A stretch of 64,000 nucleotides of DNA. Source: Geodermatophilus sabuli. GTDB lineage: Bacteria; Actinomycetota; Actinomycetes; Mycobacteriales; Geodermatophilaceae. The stretch covers positions 310,001-374,000 of the forward strand of contig NZ_OBDO01000004.1 of assembly GCF_900215145.1 (NCBI RefSeq), given 5' to 3'. The notes under the pieces are model-generated. The model had not been told where the DNA came from and made no database searches. It was given only the letters and a program-made list of their open reading frames with translations. The position numbers and the translations under genes are program-made. Shown in pieces: positions 8,995-17,731 of this stretch (its first letter is position 1; each line of letters starts with the position of its first letter).

Positions 8995-9768
8995 TCACGA
9001 AGACTGCCCCAGGTTGGTCACCAGGTTGACGGCCACGGCGATCACCACGGTGCCGAACAGGTAGGACAGCAGAGCGTGCCCCAGCCCGACCTTGCGGATC
9101 GATGTGGCCTGGAGCGAGGTGTCCGGTACCGCGAAGCTCATCCCGACGCTGAACGCGACGTAGGCGAAGTCGCTGTAGGTCGGTGGTTCCTGCTGGCCGA
9201 ACTCGATGCCACCGTCCCCGCCGGAGTAGTACAGGCGCGCGTACTTGAGCGCGAAGACCGTGTTGACCAGCGCCCACGACAGGATGACCACCAGGACGCC
9301 GAGCACCACGGTCGCGACACCGACGGCGTCCCCCGAGCCGGACCGGACGAGCGCCTCCACGACGGCAGCGAGACTGACCACCGCCGCGCCGAGCACGGCC
9401 GTGTCCGTGACGCGGGTCCGCCCCTCCTCCTCGGCCAGCCGTTTCGTCCCCTCCGAGTCGCGCGGCCAGCTGATCCGCCACACCCAGAGCATCAGGCCGC
9501 CGGCTGCGACGGCCCAGCCGACGAGCACGGAGATCTCGGGGACTCCGGCAACCGTGGTCAGCCCGGCCGCGAGGAGGCCACCGCCGAGGCAGATCAGCAG
9601 GCGGCGCCACGACAGGATCGTCGGCCGCGGGCCCGCCTCCTCCGCCGTCCTGCCGCGTGCCACGCTCACCGGGCGGACCCGCGACGGGCCGACGAGGGCC
9701 CACAGCCGGCCCACCGTCCGGCTCGGCGCCGGGGCCTGGGGCGGTCCGCCCGTCGGCGCCTCAACCAC
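8995..9768 (-). CDS. DUF1345 membrane protein
   Basis: The 257-aa integral membrane protein has about five helices after a 50-residue N-terminal extension. The segment YYSGGDGGIEF followed by PPTYSDFAYVAFSVGMSF is the hallmark of DUF1345 (PF07077). Its function is unknown; the fold hints at an ion-channel-like membrane protein. The GTG start overlaps the last 8 bases of the upstream dehydrogenase gene, so it is the distal gene of that operon. Confidence 0.82.
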   Translation of the reverse strand: MVEAPTGGPPQAPAPSRTVGRLWALVGPSRVRPVSVARGRTAEEAGPRPTILSWRRLLICLGGGLLAAGLTTVAGVPEISVLVGWAVAAGGLMLWVWRISWPRDSEGTKRLAEEEGRTRVTDTAVLGAAVVSLAAVVEALVRSGSGDAVGVATVVLGVLVVILSWALVNTVFALKYARLYYSGGDGGIEFGQQEPPTYSDFAYVAFSVGMSFAVPDTSLQATSIRKVGLGHALLSYLFGTVVIAVAVNLVTNLGQSS

Positions 9769-10936
9769 CCGGACGGAACACGGCGCGGACGCACCCGTCC
9801 TCCTTCTCCTTGAACATCCGGTAGCCCTTCGGCCCGTCGTCGAGCGGCATCACGTGGGTGGCGAGGTGCTCGGTCCGCACCTCGTCCCGGCTCATGCGGT
9901 CGAGGATCTCCGGGATGTAGCGGTGCCCGTGCTGCTGGGCGCCGCGCAGGGTCAGCGCCTTGTTCATCACCGCGCCGAGGGGGAACTTGTCCACGAGGCC
10001 GGCGAAGACTCCGAGGGTGAACACCGTCCCGCCCTTGCGGCAGGCGTAGATCGCCTCGCGCACCGCTGTGGGCCGGTCGGTCTGCAGCCGCATCTGCTGC
10101 TTGACCTGGTCGTAGAGATACTGCGGGCCCGGGCTGTGCGCCTCCATGCCCACCGCCTCGATGCAGACGTCGGGGCCCCGGCCACCGGTCATCTCGCGCA
10201 GCTCGGCGGGGACGTCGACCTCCTCGTAGTCGAGGGTCTCCGCCCCGACGTGTGTGCGGACCTGCTGGAGCCGGTTGTCGTACCGGTCGATCACGACGAC
10301 CCGTTCGGCGCCCATCAGCATGGCCGCGCGGGCGGCCATCTGGCCCACTCCCCCCGCACCCCAGACCGCGACGACGTCGCCCGGCCGTACCTCGGCCTGG
10401 TGCGCCCCCGTCCAGCCGGTCGGTGCGGCGTCGGAGGCGAACAGCGCCCGCTCGTCGGAGACGCCGTCGGGGATCGCGAACGCCCCCTGGTCGGCGTAGG
10501 GAACCCGGATGTAGGGCGCGTGGCTGCCCGCCCATCCGCCCATCGCGTGGGAGTACCCGTAGCAGCCGCCGATGGACTGGCCCCACAGCGCCTCGGTGAT
10601 CCCCGGGTTGGGATTGCCGTTGTCGCACAGCGACCACAGCCCCTGCTTGCAGTACCAACACTGCCCGCAGCTGGTGAAGGAGACCACCACCACGCGGTCC
10701 CCCACCTGGTGCTTCGTCACGCCGCGACCGACCTCGGCCACCGTGCCCATGAACTCGTGCCCGAGCACGTCCCCCGCGCGCATGGCAGGGATGTAGCCGC
10801 CCACCAGGTGCAGGTCCGAGCCGCAGGTGGCACTCAGCCCCACCTCGAGGATGATGTCGTGGTCGTTGAGGATCGTGGGCTCGGGGACGTCCTCGACGCC
10901 GATCTCGTTGACCCCGCGCCAGGTCACCGCCTTCAT
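9761..10936 (-). CDS. Zinc-dependent dehydrogenase, formaldehyde-dehydrogenase-like (paralogue 1)
   Basis: The 391-aa medium-chain dehydrogenase has CGSDLH near residue 38 (catalytic zinc cysteine), GHEFMG near 58, a structural zinc cluster CGQCWYCKQGLWSLC near 90-104 and a Rossmann motif WGAGGVGQ near 185. The long region after the Rossmann fold (YLYDQVKQQ, KFPLGAVMNKAL) marks the glutathione-independent formaldehyde/threonine dehydrogenase branch. The start is ATG 10936, whose ATGA overlaps the upstream stop. It closely resembles the gene at 14012-15187 (both MEA..., KFP-GA-MN) and less so the one at 11995-13155. The exact aldehyde or alcohol substrate is unknown. Confidence 0.87.
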   Translation of the reverse strand: MKAVTWRGVNEIGVEDVPEPTILNDHDIILEVGLSATCGSDLHLVGGYIPAMRAGDVLGHEFMGTVAEVGRGVTKHQVGDRVVVVSFTSCGQCWYCKQGLWSLCDNGNPNPGITEALWGQSIGGCYGYSHAMGGWAGSHAPYIRVPYADQGAFAIPDGVSDERALFASDAAPTGWTGAHQAEVRPGDVVAVWGAGGVGQMAARAAMLMGAERVVVIDRYDNRLQQVRTHVGAETLDYEEVDVPAELREMTGGRGPDVCIEAVGMEAHSPGPQYLYDQVKQQMRLQTDRPTAVREAIYACRKGGTVFTLGVFAGLVDKFPLGAVMNKALTLRGAQQHGHRYIPEILDRMSRDEVRTEHLATHVMPLDDGPKGYRMFKEKEDGCVRAVFRPGG

Positions 10937-11421
10937 CGCACACCTGCCTTGGGCGCCACCCTGGTCCACGCCTCGAGGAGCGCGCCGCCGGGGGTCGCCG
11001 TCCGCTTGCCGTGCGGTGCGGGGTCGACCGCCAGCACCTCACCCACCTCGATGAGCTGCTTGGCCTGGCGCAGCGCCGACCGCAGGTCGGCCTGCGGGTC
11101 GCTGCCGCTCAGCCGGCTGGGGGCGGGTCCCGACGACGGCCGGTCGCGCAGCCGGGCCGCCAGCTCGGTGCCCTTGCCGCCGGCGGCCGGGCGGACGCGG
11201 ACCTCGATCCGGTCGCCGAACTCGGCCAGGGGTACGGGCAGCTGCGCGGTGTCGACGTCGGACGGCTCGCGGAGCACGGTCACCACGAGCCACCCGGACG
11301 CCGGCTGGCCCGCGCCGGCCGGCCGGGCGGCGGACGGGTCGATGGCCGACCGCACCTGGCGGACGACGCTCCCGCCGGCGCGTGCGGCGAGGGACGCCAC
11401 GTTCCCGATGGACGTGGTCAT
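10933..11421 (-). CDS. SRPBCC-like small protein (divergent copy)
   Basis: The 162-aa protein aligns by eye, in its second half, with the SRPBCC protein at 13458-14015: RSALRQAKQLIEVGEV here against [15 protein letters not shown] there, each followed by a P-x-G-KR segment. The first half lacks the clear helix-grip start of the family. The ATG at 11421 has GGGAGG 5 bases upstream. It overlaps both neighbours by ATGA-type junctions and so is tightly coupled to the dehydrogenase. It may be a lipid or cofactor-binding helper; this is inference from the paired arrangement. Confidence 0.65.
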   Translation of the reverse strand: MTTSIGNVASLAARAGGSVVRQVRSAIDPSAARPAGAGQPASGWLVVTVLREPSDVDTAQLPVPLAEFGDRIEVRVRPAAGGKGTELAARLRDRPSSGPAPSRLSGSDPQADLRSALRQAKQLIEVGEVLAVDPAPHGKRTATPGGALLEAWTRVAPKAGVR

Positions 11422-12002
11422 GCCCCACCTCCCGCGGCTGCCGGCTGCGGAGCCCGGGCGAACTCCTGCACGATGCGCTCGCAGAAGGCCGGCAGGTCGT
11501 CGGGCGACCGGCTCGTCGTGATGTTGCCGTCGGTGACGACCTGCTCGTCGACCACCTCGGCCCCGGCGTTGCGCAGGTCGGTGCGCACGCTCGGCCACGA
11601 GGTCAGCCGGCGGCCGCGCGCGACGTCGGCCTCGACGAAGTTCCAGGGTCCGTGGCAGATCGAGGCGACCGGCTTGCCCGACTGGACGAAGTCCCGGACG
11701 AACTGCACCGCGGCCGGTTCCATCCGCAGCTTGTCCGGGTTCACCGTCCCACCCGGCAGGAGCAGCGCCTCGTAGTCGTCGACCGACACGGAGCCGACCA
11801 GCTGGTCGACCGCGAACGTGCCGGCGTCCTCGAGGTCGTGGTCGCGCGCCAGGATCTCGCCGCTGGTGATGGAGACGACGACGGTGCGGGCGCCGGCGTC
11901 CTCCAGCGCCTGCCGTGGCCGCTCCAGCTCCACCCGCTCCACCCCGTCGGCCGCGAGGATGGCGACCCGCCGTCCCTTCAGCACTCCGGCCATGTCAGGC
12001 AC
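11418..12002 (-). CDS. DJ-1/PfpI family protein
   Basis: The 194-aa protein has the PfpI/DJ-1 fold: RRVAILAADGVERVEL at the start, LLLPGG near 83, and the nucleophile elbow SICHGPW near 114 with the catalytic Cys. Members act as glyoxalases, deglycases or proteases/chaperones against carbonyl damage, which would fit beside aldehyde-type dehydrogenases. Two starts are possible: GTG 12002, overlapping the upstream stop by 8 bases, or ATG 11993. It is part of an operon running from 13155 down to 8995. Confidence 0.85.
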   Translation of the reverse strand: MPDMAGVLKGRRVAILAADGVERVELERPRQALEDAGARTVVVSITSGEILARDHDLEDAGTFAVDQLVGSVSVDDYEALLLPGGTVNPDKLRMEPAAVQFVRDFVQSGKPVASICHGPWNFVEADVARGRRLTSWPSVRTDLRNAGAEVVDEQVVTDGNITTSRSPDDLPAFCERIVQEFARAPQPAAAGGGA

Positions 12003-13155
12003 CCGCCCCCGCCATCGTCGGGTGGAGGACGACCTTGGTCCAGCCGTCGTCCCGCTTGTCGAAGTGCTCGTATGCCTCGGGTGCCTCGTCCAGCGGCAGC
12101 TCGTGGCTCACGATGAACGACGGCTCGGCCTTGCCCGCGGCGACGAGGTCGCGCAGCTGCCGGTTGTACTTCTTGACCGGTGCCTGGCCGCTGCCGATGT
12201 GCTGGCCCTTGAACCAGAACATGCCGTAGTCGAAGGCGAGCTTGCCCTGCTTCGCCAGCTCGTCGCTGGCCCCGGGGTCCTGGGGCACGAAGACGCCGAC
12301 GTTGCCGATCCTCCCGGTGAAGCGCACCGAGGCGACCAGCCGGTTCATCGTCAGGTCGGCCTGCTCCTGCCCGTCGGGCTCGTGCGCCTGGTAGCCGACG
12401 CACTCGCAGCCGTTGTCCGCGCCCAGCCCCATCGTCTCGTCGAGGACTGCCTGCACGGGATCGACCTTCGAGTCGTCGATGGCGATCGCGCCGATCGACT
12501 CGGCCAGCTTGAGCCGGTCGGGCTGCCGGTCGACGACCATCACCTTGCTCGCTCCGCGGATGGTCGCCGAGAGGGCGGCCATCAGCCCGACCGGGCCGGC
12601 GCCGTAGATGACCGTCTGGTCGCCGGGCTGGACGCCGGCCATCTCGGTGGCGTGGTAGCCGGTCGGGAAGATGTCGGCGAGCATCACGTAGTCGGTCTGG
12701 CGCTCCTCGGCGTCCTCCCCCAGCCGCAGGCAGTTGAAGTCACCCCAGGGCACGCGCAGCAGCTCTGCCTGCCCCCCGCCGTACGGCCCCATGTCGGCGA
12801 AGCCGTACGCGGCGCCGGCCATGTTCGGCTCCGGCTGCGCGGTCAGGCAGTAGTTCGTGAGCTGGCGCTCGCAGTTCTTGCAGTGCCCGCAGGCGATGTT
12901 GAACGGCAGGACGACGTACTCCCCCACCCGCACCTTGTCGACCCCGTCGCCGACCTCGACCACCTGGCCCAGGTTCTCGTGCCCGAACCAGCGGCCCGGC
13001 TCGAAGTCGGTCCGGCCCTCGTACATGTGCAGATCCGAGCCGCAGATGTTCGCCGAGGTGATCCGCACCAGGACGTCGGTCGGCCGCTCGATCCGCGCGT
13101 CCGGTACGTCCTTGACGCTGACCTGCCGCGGCCCCTCGTAGACCACTGCCTTCAC
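11995..13155 (-). CDS. Glutathione-independent formaldehyde dehydrogenase-like enzyme (paralogue 2)
   Basis: The 386-aa zinc- and NAD-binding medium-chain dehydrogenase has CGSDLHMYEGR near 38-48, GHENLG, a structural cluster CGHCKNCERQLTNYC near 88-102 and YGAGPVGL near 176. The extended C-terminal region, with GRIGNVGVF and the FWFKGQHIGSGQAPVKKYN segment, is typical of glutathione-independent formaldehyde dehydrogenases. It is the first gene of the leftward operon; the GTG start at 13155 has GAGGAGG 5 bases upstream. It likely oxidises formaldehyde or a related aldehyde adduct. Confidence 0.88.
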   Translation of the reverse strand: MKAVVYEGPRQVSVKDVPDARIERPTDVLVRITSANICGSDLHMYEGRTDFEPGRWFGHENLGQVVEVGDGVDKVRVGEYVVLPFNIACGHCKNCERQLTNYCLTAQPEPNMAGAAYGFADMGPYGGGQAELLRVPWGDFNCLRLGEDAEERQTDYVMLADIFPTGYHATEMAGVQPGDQTVIYGAGPVGLMAALSATIRGASKVMVVDRQPDRLKLAESIGAIAIDDSKVDPVQAVLDETMGLGADNGCECVGYQAHEPDGQEQADLTMNRLVASVRFTGRIGNVGVFVPQDPGASDELAKQGKLAFDYGMFWFKGQHIGSGQAPVKKYNRQLRDLVAAGKAEPSFIVSHELPLDEAPEAYEHFDKRDDGWTKVVLHPTMAGAGA

Positions 13156-13457
13156 GCTGCCTCCTCGTCAGGGCCGGGCTCTTCCCGATCCGAGCTCGGG
13201 TCGTAGCCCCGATTGCACCCGGAGCAGCGGGGGCCCGGGTATCGGCAGACATGCCGATCCGGAACCGGAGGCCCACGCCGCCTCGAGGAGGGATCGCTCT
13301 GCCGGGTGCCGGAACGGTCACCGATGGATGCCGTGGCGACCGCGTCCCTCCGGCCCCGAGCCCGGGCCGGCGCAGATCGGTCATCCTGCCGATGGAGGTC
13401 ACCCCGCCACCGGGCTTGGCTGGACGCGCCGGCCCACCGTCCCCCAGGAGCACGCCC
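13156..13457. promoter_or_regulatory. Divergent promoter region of the dehydrogenase operons
   Basis: About 300 bases separate the leftward operon (start 13155) from the rightward pair (start 13458). Promoters for both must lie here or just inside. I cannot place -35/-10 boxes with confidence and see no strong inverted repeat. Confidence 0.4.
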
Positions 13458-14015
13458 ATGGAGCTGACCTCGGCAACGACCGTCAACAAGCCGCCGCAGG
13501 AGGTCTACGACTTCTGGCACCGGCTGGAGAACCTCGCCACGTTCATGGCGCACCTGGACGACGTGCGGGTGACCGGCCCCAGCTCCAGCCACTGGGCGGC
13601 CAGCGCACCGTTCGACACCGTCGTCGAGTGGGACGCCGTGACCACGGGCGACGTCGCCGCGGAGCGCATCGCCTGGGCCTCTGTCGAGGGCGCCGACGTC
13701 GACACCTCCGGCGAGGTGCTGTTCGTGCCCGCACCGGGCGGGCGGGGCACCGAGGTGCTCGTCACGCTGCGCTACGACATGCCCGCCGGCGCGCTGGGCA
13801 AGGCGGTTGCCAGGTACTTCGGCGACGACCCCTCCCAGGCGCTCGACGACGACCTGCGGCGCTTCAAGCAGGTGATGGAGACCGGTGAGGTCGTGCGCTC
13901 CGAGGGCGCCCCCTGGGGCAAGCGGGCGCGCAAGGAGTTCCCGCAGCGCCCGGCCCGGCCGTTGAGCGAGGAGGAGCTGCAGGAGCTCCGGGCCCGCAAG
14001 GAGGTGATGGCGTGA
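13458..14015 (+). CDS. SRPBCC family protein
   Basis: The 185-aa protein has the cyclase/dehydrase (SRPBCC, START-like) pattern: N-terminal [20 protein letters not shown], a central beta-rich segment and a C-terminal helix [20 protein letters not shown]. These proteins bind hydrophobic ligands in a deep cavity. The ATG follows AGGAG by 8 bases; the frame is open further upstream but lacks family residues. The stop overlaps the next gene's GTG by 4 bases, pairing it with the dehydrogenase at 14012, just as the 10933 protein is paired with the dehydrogenase at 9761. Confidence 0.83.
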   Translation: MELTSATTVNKPPQEVYDFWHRLENLATFMAHLDDVRVTGPSSSHWAASAPFDTVVEWDAVTTGDVAAERIAWASVEGADVDTSGEVLFVPAPGGRGTEVLVTLRYDMPAGALGKAVARYFGDDPSQALDDDLRRFKQVMETGEVVRSEGAPWGKRARKEFPQRPARPLSEEELQELRARKEVMA

Positions 14016-15187
14016 AGGCCAACTGCTGGGTCGGCCCGAACAAGGTCGAGGTGCAGGACGTCCCCGACCCGACGATCCTCAACGGCCGCGACGCCGTCGT
14101 GAGGATCACGTCGACGGCGATCTGCGGGTCTGACCTGCACCTGCTCGACGGTTACGTGCCCACGATGGAGAAGGGCGACGTGCTGGGCCACGAGTTCATG
14201 GGTGAGGTCGTCGAGGTCGGCCCCGGCGTCGACGGGTCGAGGCTGCGGGTCGGCGACCGCGTCGTCGTCCCCTTCCCGATCGCCTGCGGCGCCTGCCTCG
14301 CCTGCCGGGCCGAGCTGTACTCCTGCTGCGAGAACACCAACCCCAACGCCGGCGTCGCCGAGAAGATGTTCGGGCACCCCGTGGCCGGCATCTTCGGCTA
14401 CTCGCACCTCACCGGCGGCTTCGCCGGCGGGCAGGCCGAGTACGCCCGGGTGCCGTTCGCCGACGTCGGCCCGATCCGCATCGAGAGCGACCTCGACGAC
14501 GAGCACGTGCTCTTCCTCTCCGACATCCTGCCCACCGGCTACATGGGCGCGGAGATGTGCGACATCCAGGACGGTGACGTCGTCGCCGTCTGGGGCGCCG
14601 GCCCCGTGGGCCAGTTCGCGATGGACAGCGCCCGCATGCTCGGCGCGGACACGGTGATCGCCATCGACGACGTCTCCTACCGCCTCGAGATGGCCGCCTC
14701 CCAGGGCTACCGGACGATCGACTACTCCGACACCGATGTCCGCTCCGCCCTGCTGGAGCTGACCGGTGGGCGGGGACCGGACAAGTGCATCGACGCCGTC
14801 GGCATGGAGGCCTCGCACGGCACCGCCCACGTGCACCTCTACGACCGGCTCAAGCAGGCGGTCCGCTCGGAGTCCGACCGGCCGCACGCCCTGCGACAGG
14901 CGATCCTGTCCTGCCGCAGCGGGGGGATCGTCTCGGTCATCGGGGTCTACGGCGGGCTGGTCGACAAGTTCCCGGCCGGCGCCTGGATGAACCGGTCACT
15001 CACCCTGCGCACCGGGCAGTGCCACGTGCAGCGGTACATGCGCCCGCTGCTGGACAGGATCGAGCGGGGCGAGATCGACCCGACCCGGGTGATCACCCAC
15101 CGGCTGCCCCTGGCCGAGGCCCCGCACGGCTACGACATCTTCAAGAACAAGGCGGACGGCTGCGAGAAGGTGGTCCTGAAGCCCTGA
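14012..15187 (+). CDS. Zinc-dependent dehydrogenase, formaldehyde-dehydrogenase-like (paralogue 3)
   Basis: The 391-aa protein has [13 protein letters not shown] near residue 37, GHEFMGEV, structural zinc cysteines [15 protein letters not shown] near 90-104 and WGAGPVGQ near 190. It shares GGRGPD, MEA and KFPAGAWMN signatures with the 9761 gene, so the two are recent paralogues or share a close ancestor. GTG start, coupled by GTGA overlap to the SRPBCC gene. The 3' end overlaps the convergent LysR gene by 47 bases. Confidence 0.87.
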   Translation: MKANCWVGPNKVEVQDVPDPTILNGRDAVVRITSTAICGSDLHLLDGYVPTMEKGDVLGHEFMGEVVEVGPGVDGSRLRVGDRVVVPFPIACGACLACRAELYSCCENTNPNAGVAEKMFGHPVAGIFGYSHLTGGFAGGQAEYARVPFADVGPIRIESDLDDEHVLFLSDILPTGYMGAEMCDIQDGDVVAVWGAGPVGQFAMDSARMLGADTVIAIDDVSYRLEMAASQGYRTIDYSDTDVRSALLELTGGRGPDKCIDAVGMEASHGTAHVHLYDRLKQAVRSESDRPHALRQAILSCRSGGIVSVIGVYGGLVDKFPAGAWMNRSLTLRTGQCHVQRYMRPLLDRIERGEIDPTRVITHRLPLAEAPHGYDIFKNKADGCEKVVLKP

Positions 15188-16127
15188 TCGCCCCCTCCTC
15201 AGGGGGACGACGGGGAGCCGAGACGAGCACGTCCGGGTCGCCGACCGCCTCGACGAGGAAGTCGACGAGGCGGCGGACGGCGGGGCGGGCCGGTCGCCGC
15301 CAGACGACCTCCAGGTCGAGGAACAAGGCGGGATCGAGCGGCCGCACGACGATCCCGCCGACGCCCATGCGCTCGGCGACCCCGAGGATCCCCGGGGCGA
15401 CGCCGGACCCCGCTGCGACCGCCCGCACCATCGCCTCGGGGCTGTTGATGAGGTCCGGTTCGACGACCACCTGCCCCAGCTGCGCTCCGCCCGGCAGCAG
15501 GTGGTCCACGGAGCGCTGCCAGATGCCGGAGAAGGGGGACCGCGGGAACATCACCACGGGTTCGCGGGCGAGCGCCGTCACCGGGATCTCCGCCCGGTCG
15601 GCGAGCGGGTGAGCCTGTGGCAGGACGACCCCGAACGGCACCGATCCGAGGACGACACCCTCGAGGTCCCGGTGCTCCTGGGGCCGGCTCCAGACGACCG
15701 CTGCATCCGCCCGCCCCTGCCGGACCGCCTCCACGGCGTCGTCCCCCGGGCTGGACGTCACGAAGACCTCGACGCCCGGGACGGCGTGACCCACCGTGCG
15801 CAGCGGGCCGTCGAGGACCCGGTCGGCCATCGTGCAGACCCGCAGGGTCACCTGCTCCCGGCTCGAGGGTCCGGCGGATCGCACGTCCTCGCGGGCCCGG
15901 TCGACATCAGCCAGGATCACCCGCGCCCGCTCCGCCAGGACGCGCCCCGAGGGCGTCAGCTCGGCTCCGCGTGGAGTGCGGTCGAAGAGCGTGACGCGCA
16001 GGTCTCGCTCCAGCGCACGGATCTGCTGGGAGAGGGACGGAGCGGCGATGTGCAACCGGCGCGCGGCAGCGGAGAATCGCCGTTCCTCGGCGACGGTGAG
16101 GAAGTACCTGAGCTGGCGCAGGTCCAC
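15141..16127 (-). CDS. LysR family transcriptional regulator
   Basis: The 328-aa protein has the N-terminal winged helix-turn-helix [19 protein letters not shown]...[20 protein letters not shown] (residues 1-60) and a two-lobed effector-binding domain (about 90-300). The C-terminal 30 residues are poorly conserved and overlap the convergent dehydrogenase gene. LysR proteins usually regulate a divergent neighbour, but here the gene upstream at 16341 is a LuxR-type regulator, and the dehydrogenase is convergent, so the target is not obvious. Confidence 0.9.
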   Translation of the reverse strand: MDLRQLRYFLTVAEERRFSAAARRLHIAAPSLSQQIRALERDLRVTLFDRTPRGAELTPSGRVLAERARVILADVDRAREDVRSAGPSSREQVTLRVCTMADRVLDGPLRTVGHAVPGVEVFVTSSPGDDAVEAVRQGRADAAVVWSRPQEHRDLEGVVLGSVPFGVVLPQAHPLADRAEIPVTALAREPVVMFPRSPFSGIWQRSVDHLLPGGAQLGQVVVEPDLINSPEAMVRAVAAGSGVAPGILGVAERMGVGGIVVRPLDPALFLDLEVVWRRPARPAVRRLVDFLVEAVGDPDVLVSAPRRPPEEGAIRASGPPSRSRPPCS

Positions 16128-16340
16128 AGGGCAGGCTACCGCCGGGACGCGGACAGGGACTGGGCGGTCGACGGGTTAGGCCTGGACTCACAGGCCTGTG
16201 GTTCTACGTCAGGGCACACGTGGTGAGCCGCCGCGTTCCGCGGTATGAGTACAGGAACGGCGTCGTCCTCCGACCGGTCGAACAACGGGTGCGGTCGTGG
16301 CTGGAAGCGGCCCGCTACCGCTTGGTTCCAGGGGGCCGAC

Positions 16341-17390
16341 ATGCACTCGCACCAGGCCGGTGAACTGCTGCTGGCCGAGACCGCTGCCGGGGCCGGCACC
16401 ACGTCCGAGCGCGCGCAGGCTCTGCTCGAGGTCCTCCGCCGGATGGTCCCGTTCGACGGGGCATTCCTGGCGTTCGCCGACCCGCTGGGCCACGGCTACC
16501 ACTCCCTGGTGACCGTCGACCTGGACGCCCGGACCGTGGAGTTCCTGTCTGGCCCGCAGGTCGCGCGAGACATCGAGGTCACCGGCACCGACCGGGAGCG
16601 TCCGCCGCTGGGCCCGTCGGACCTGCCCTACCCGGCCGAGGAGCTGCAGACCTGGGCCGAGTGCCTGATCCCGTCCGGTATCCACGAGGGGCTGGGCGTC
16701 GCCCTGTTCGCACGCGGAGGGCGGCACGTCGGCCATCTCGCAGTGTTGTCCGGCAGCCGGCAGCCACCGTCCCCGGCCGTGCGCCGCCGGCTCGGGCGGA
16801 TTGCGCCGATGCTGGCCCATGGCATCGACCCGATGCGGTCGCTGGTCACCGTCGTGCATCTGGTCCGGGGGGCCAGGGCGGGCGTGGTGCTCCGCTCGGA
16901 CGGCGGCTGCCAGACGCTTCCGGGCATGCCCGTGGATGCCCTGCTGGTCCCCGCCTCCCCCCTCCTCGACGCCGCTCGGGAGCGGATCGGCGACGGGCAC
17001 GTCTGCTCGTCCTTCCTCTGGCCGGTGGGCGGCGCGCACGCACCCGGCGGGCACGTGCGCGTCACCGTCCTGGCGGCCCCCGACGACGCGCCGCCGGGGC
17101 TGACCGCCGTGGCCCTGCTGTCACCGGCAACCCACCTGCACGGGCTGACCCCGCGGGAACTGGAGGTGCTGGGCCTCCTCGTCGAGGGGTGTTCCAACCA
17201 GGAGATCGCTCGTGCCCTCGTCGTGGCGCCGCGGACCGTGGCCGCCCACCTCGAGCACGTCCTCGTCAAGCTCGGGGCACCGACGAGGACGCTCGCCGCC
17301 GTCCGCGCGGAACGCGACGGTCTCTACGTTCCGGCCTCCTCCTGCCGACGGGCATGCGTGGGTCAACGCGAGAGCATCGGCACGACATAG
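16341..17390 (+). CDS. GAF-like/LuxR-type transcriptional regulator
   Basis: The 349-aa protein has an N-terminal sensory region resembling a GAF domain (about 20-160) and a C-terminal LuxR helix-turn-helix: LTPRELEVLGLLVEGCSNQEIA, then TVAAHLEHVLVKLGAPTRT. There is no receiver domain, so it responds to a ligand or redox signal rather than phosphorylation. The ATG at 16341 follows AGGGGGCC; an upstream in-frame ATG at 16245 adds 32 poorly conserved residues. It is divergent from lysR. Confidence 0.8.
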   Translation: MHSHQAGELLLAETAAGAGTTSERAQALLEVLRRMVPFDGAFLAFADPLGHGYHSLVTVDLDARTVEFLSGPQVARDIEVTGTDRERPPLGPSDLPYPAEELQTWAECLIPSGIHEGLGVALFARGGRHVGHLAVLSGSRQPPSPAVRRRLGRIAPMLAHGIDPMRSLVTVVHLVRGARAGVVLRSDGGCQTLPGMPVDALLVPASPLLDAARERIGDGHVCSSFLWPVGGAHAPGGHVRVTVLAAPDDAPPGLTAVALLSPATHLHGLTPRELEVLGLLVEGCSNQEIARALVVAPRTVAAHLEHVLVKLGAPTRTLAAVRAERDGLYVPASSCRRACVGQRESIGTT

Positions 17391-17492
17391 CGTGCCGCGC
17401 AGCTCCCTGCCGCTCCAGGACGTCGCCAACACCGCGCCCCTCCCCCATCGGGACGGCCGCTGGTGGGCGACTGCCCACGTCAGGGGGCCGAA

Positions 17493-17508
17493 GTCCCCCC
17501 TCGGACAC
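17493..17508 (+). repeat. Dispersed hairpin repeat, copy A (core only)
   Basis: The core GTCCCCCCTCGGACAC is followed by CGAGT and then by the long hairpin at 17514-17547. It lies about 100 bases past the luxR stop. The copy at 55071-55090 also has CGAGT after the core, so the two form a subtype. Confidence 0.6.
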
Positions 17509-17513
17509 CGAGT

Positions 17514-17547
17514 AGGAACCCCACGGCTCTCGAGCCGTGGGGTTCCT
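17514..17547. terminator. Perfect 15-bp hairpin, probable terminator
   Basis: The arm AGGAACCCCACGGCT (17514-17528), a CTCG tetraloop and an exactly complementary arm (17533-17547) form a very stable hairpin. No T-run follows, as is common for actinobacterial terminators. It is placed between the luxR-type gene and the amidoligase fusion, and it probably insulates locus A. Confidence 0.7.
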
Positions 17548-17731
17548 GTCGTTCATGGGTCTCACGAACCCATGTCGAGACGATCCCCGTCGAAGGCTCG
17601 ATCTGCGAAGCCCGAGCGGCGACGGTCAGCCCCGCGCCACCGGGATGGTGTCGGCGACCTCGCGCCGATGTGGCGAAACGGGAACGGCAGCAACCTCCCG
17701 CTGGAGCCTCCGGCGGGCTACTTTTCCGACC

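Larger units (their letters stand above)
17391..17731. other. Intergenic region with hairpins and a repeat copy
   Basis: This 341-base gap holds a copy of the dispersed repeat core (17493-17508), a perfect 15-bp hairpin (17514-17547) and a 7-bp hairpin with a 7-base loop (17554-17574). The rest has no recognised gene. Confidence 0.6.

Noticed and set aside
9245-11521. 758-codon + strand open frame.
   Set aside because: Antisense of the DUF1345, dehydrogenase and SRPBCC-like genes; no family residues.
17493-17508. The repeat core resembles the 3' end of a tRNA (T-arm side and acceptor).
   Set aside because: No cloverleaf, anticodon arm or matching 5' acceptor strand is found near any copy.
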